A stretch of DNA of 23,462 nt from an uncultured Lachnospiraceae bacterium (GTDB taxonomy: Bacteria > Bacillota > Clostridia > Lachnospirales > Lachnospiraceae). The notes under the pieces are model-generated. The model saw only the letters and a program-made list of their open reading frames with translations. It was not told the origin of the DNA and made no database searches. Location of the stretch: the NCBI GenBank assembly GCA_947003375.1, contig CAMQOJ010000008.1, forward strand, positions 1-23,462. The letters run 5' to 3'. How positions within the stretch are numbered: position 1 is the first letter of the stretch; every line of letters begins with the position of its first letter. A program made the position numbers and the translations under genes. This document shows positions 23,181-23,462 of this stretch, one piece after another.

Positions 23181-23462
23181 AGCGCCGCCCTCATTCCATT
23201 CTCTCTGATATCCTCAAGAAAGCGGACGACCGCATCAGTCAATCCCGCTGTCCGGTTCAAATCCTGCCCGAAAAAGTCCACTCGGTCAAGAAATGCCCTC
23301 ACAAATTCCCTGCTGTCCTTCCCACAGTTGTCGCGGAAGAACTCCAGCACCTCCATGTCGTCCAGGATGCGGTACTCCTGCCCGCTCCTGTAGCCGATAA
23401 GCGCCCCTTCCCGAATCTCCCGGGAGTGCCCTTCTTCCGCAGCGTCCCCTTCTCCCATGGAA
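23165..23462 (-). CDS. uxaB: Tagaturonate reductase, C-terminal part (cut by window edge)
   Basis: This is the end of altronate oxidoreductase, which reduces D-tagaturonate to D-altronate with NADH, the step before UxaA. Only about 98 residues are visible; the frame runs off the right edge. The tail GYRSGQEYRILDDMEVLEFF, then FFGQDLNRTAGLTDAVVRFL and IRENGMRAAL, matches the C-terminal helices of UxaB in the mannitol-dehydrogenase family. The gene overlaps uxaA by 16 bases. A Gly/Glu-rich stretch near the edge (GEGDAAEEGHSREIREG) looks like another loop insertion. Confidence 0.85.
   Translation of the reverse strand, partial: SMGEGDAAEEGHSREIREGALIGYRSGQEYRILDDMEVLEFFRDNCGKDSREFVRAFLDRVDFFGQDLNRTAGLTDAVVRFLEDIRENGMRAALCRIS

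Overview
The window looks like part of the chromosome of a gut-type Lachnospiraceae (Clostridia, Bacillota). The reasons are strong AGGAGG-type ribosome binding sites, YesM/YesN-style sensor and regulator genes, LplA/LplB/LplC-style sugar import, moderately high GC, and a dense set of pectin/uronic-acid enzymes. The genus is not certain. No rRNA, tRNA, CRISPR array or intact insertion sequence was seen.

Layout. (1) Positions 253-4793, minus strand: GH43 glycosidase, GH88 unsaturated-uronyl hydrolase and an alpha/beta-hydrolase esterase. A divergent AraC-type regulator (5002-5802) is read from a clear TTGACA-N17-TAAAAT promoter. (2) Positions 5862-9512, minus strand: two sugar ABC permeases followed by a substrate-binding lipoprotein, which is interrupted by an in-frame TAG. 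No ATPase gene is present, so a shared MsmX/UgpC-type ATPase encoded elsewhere is likely. (3) Positions 9776-15767, plus strand: sensor kinase, response regulator and a large GH106-like hydrolase. The three are joined by two 4-base ATGA overlaps and end at a strong terminator. (4) Positions 15929-17718, minus strand: a sugar isomerase/epimerase-type TIM barrel and a PHP-domain metal hydrolase. (5) Positions 17764-20011: an accessory patch with a PARG-like ADP-ribosyl-glycohydrolase, a decayed AAA-ATPase-like gene and a class II Fic protein. (6) Positions 20059-23462, minus strand: the end of tagaturonate reductase (uxaB), altronate dehydratase (uxaA) and a GH4 alpha-galacturonidase with the diagnostic CHEV motif.

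Together, modules 1-3 and 6 read as a locus for importing pectin-derived (rhamnogalacturonan-like) oligosaccharides and degrading them in the cytoplasm. The kinase/regulator pair senses the sugar, the ABC transporter imports it, the esterase, GH43, GH88, GH106-like and GH4 enzymes trim it, and UxaB/UxaA feed galacturonate into the 2-keto-3-deoxygluconate route. The substrate is inferred from gene content.

The most unusual signals are: two in-frame amber codons in the same locus (one inside the binding protein, one at the end of GH43 followed by 85 more open codons containing an 18-bp repeat); a perfect 20-bp inverted repeat that adds about 20 residues inside UxaA; repeat-derived insertions in several enzymes; and an inverted repeat at the fic promoter whose second arm covers the ribosome binding site.
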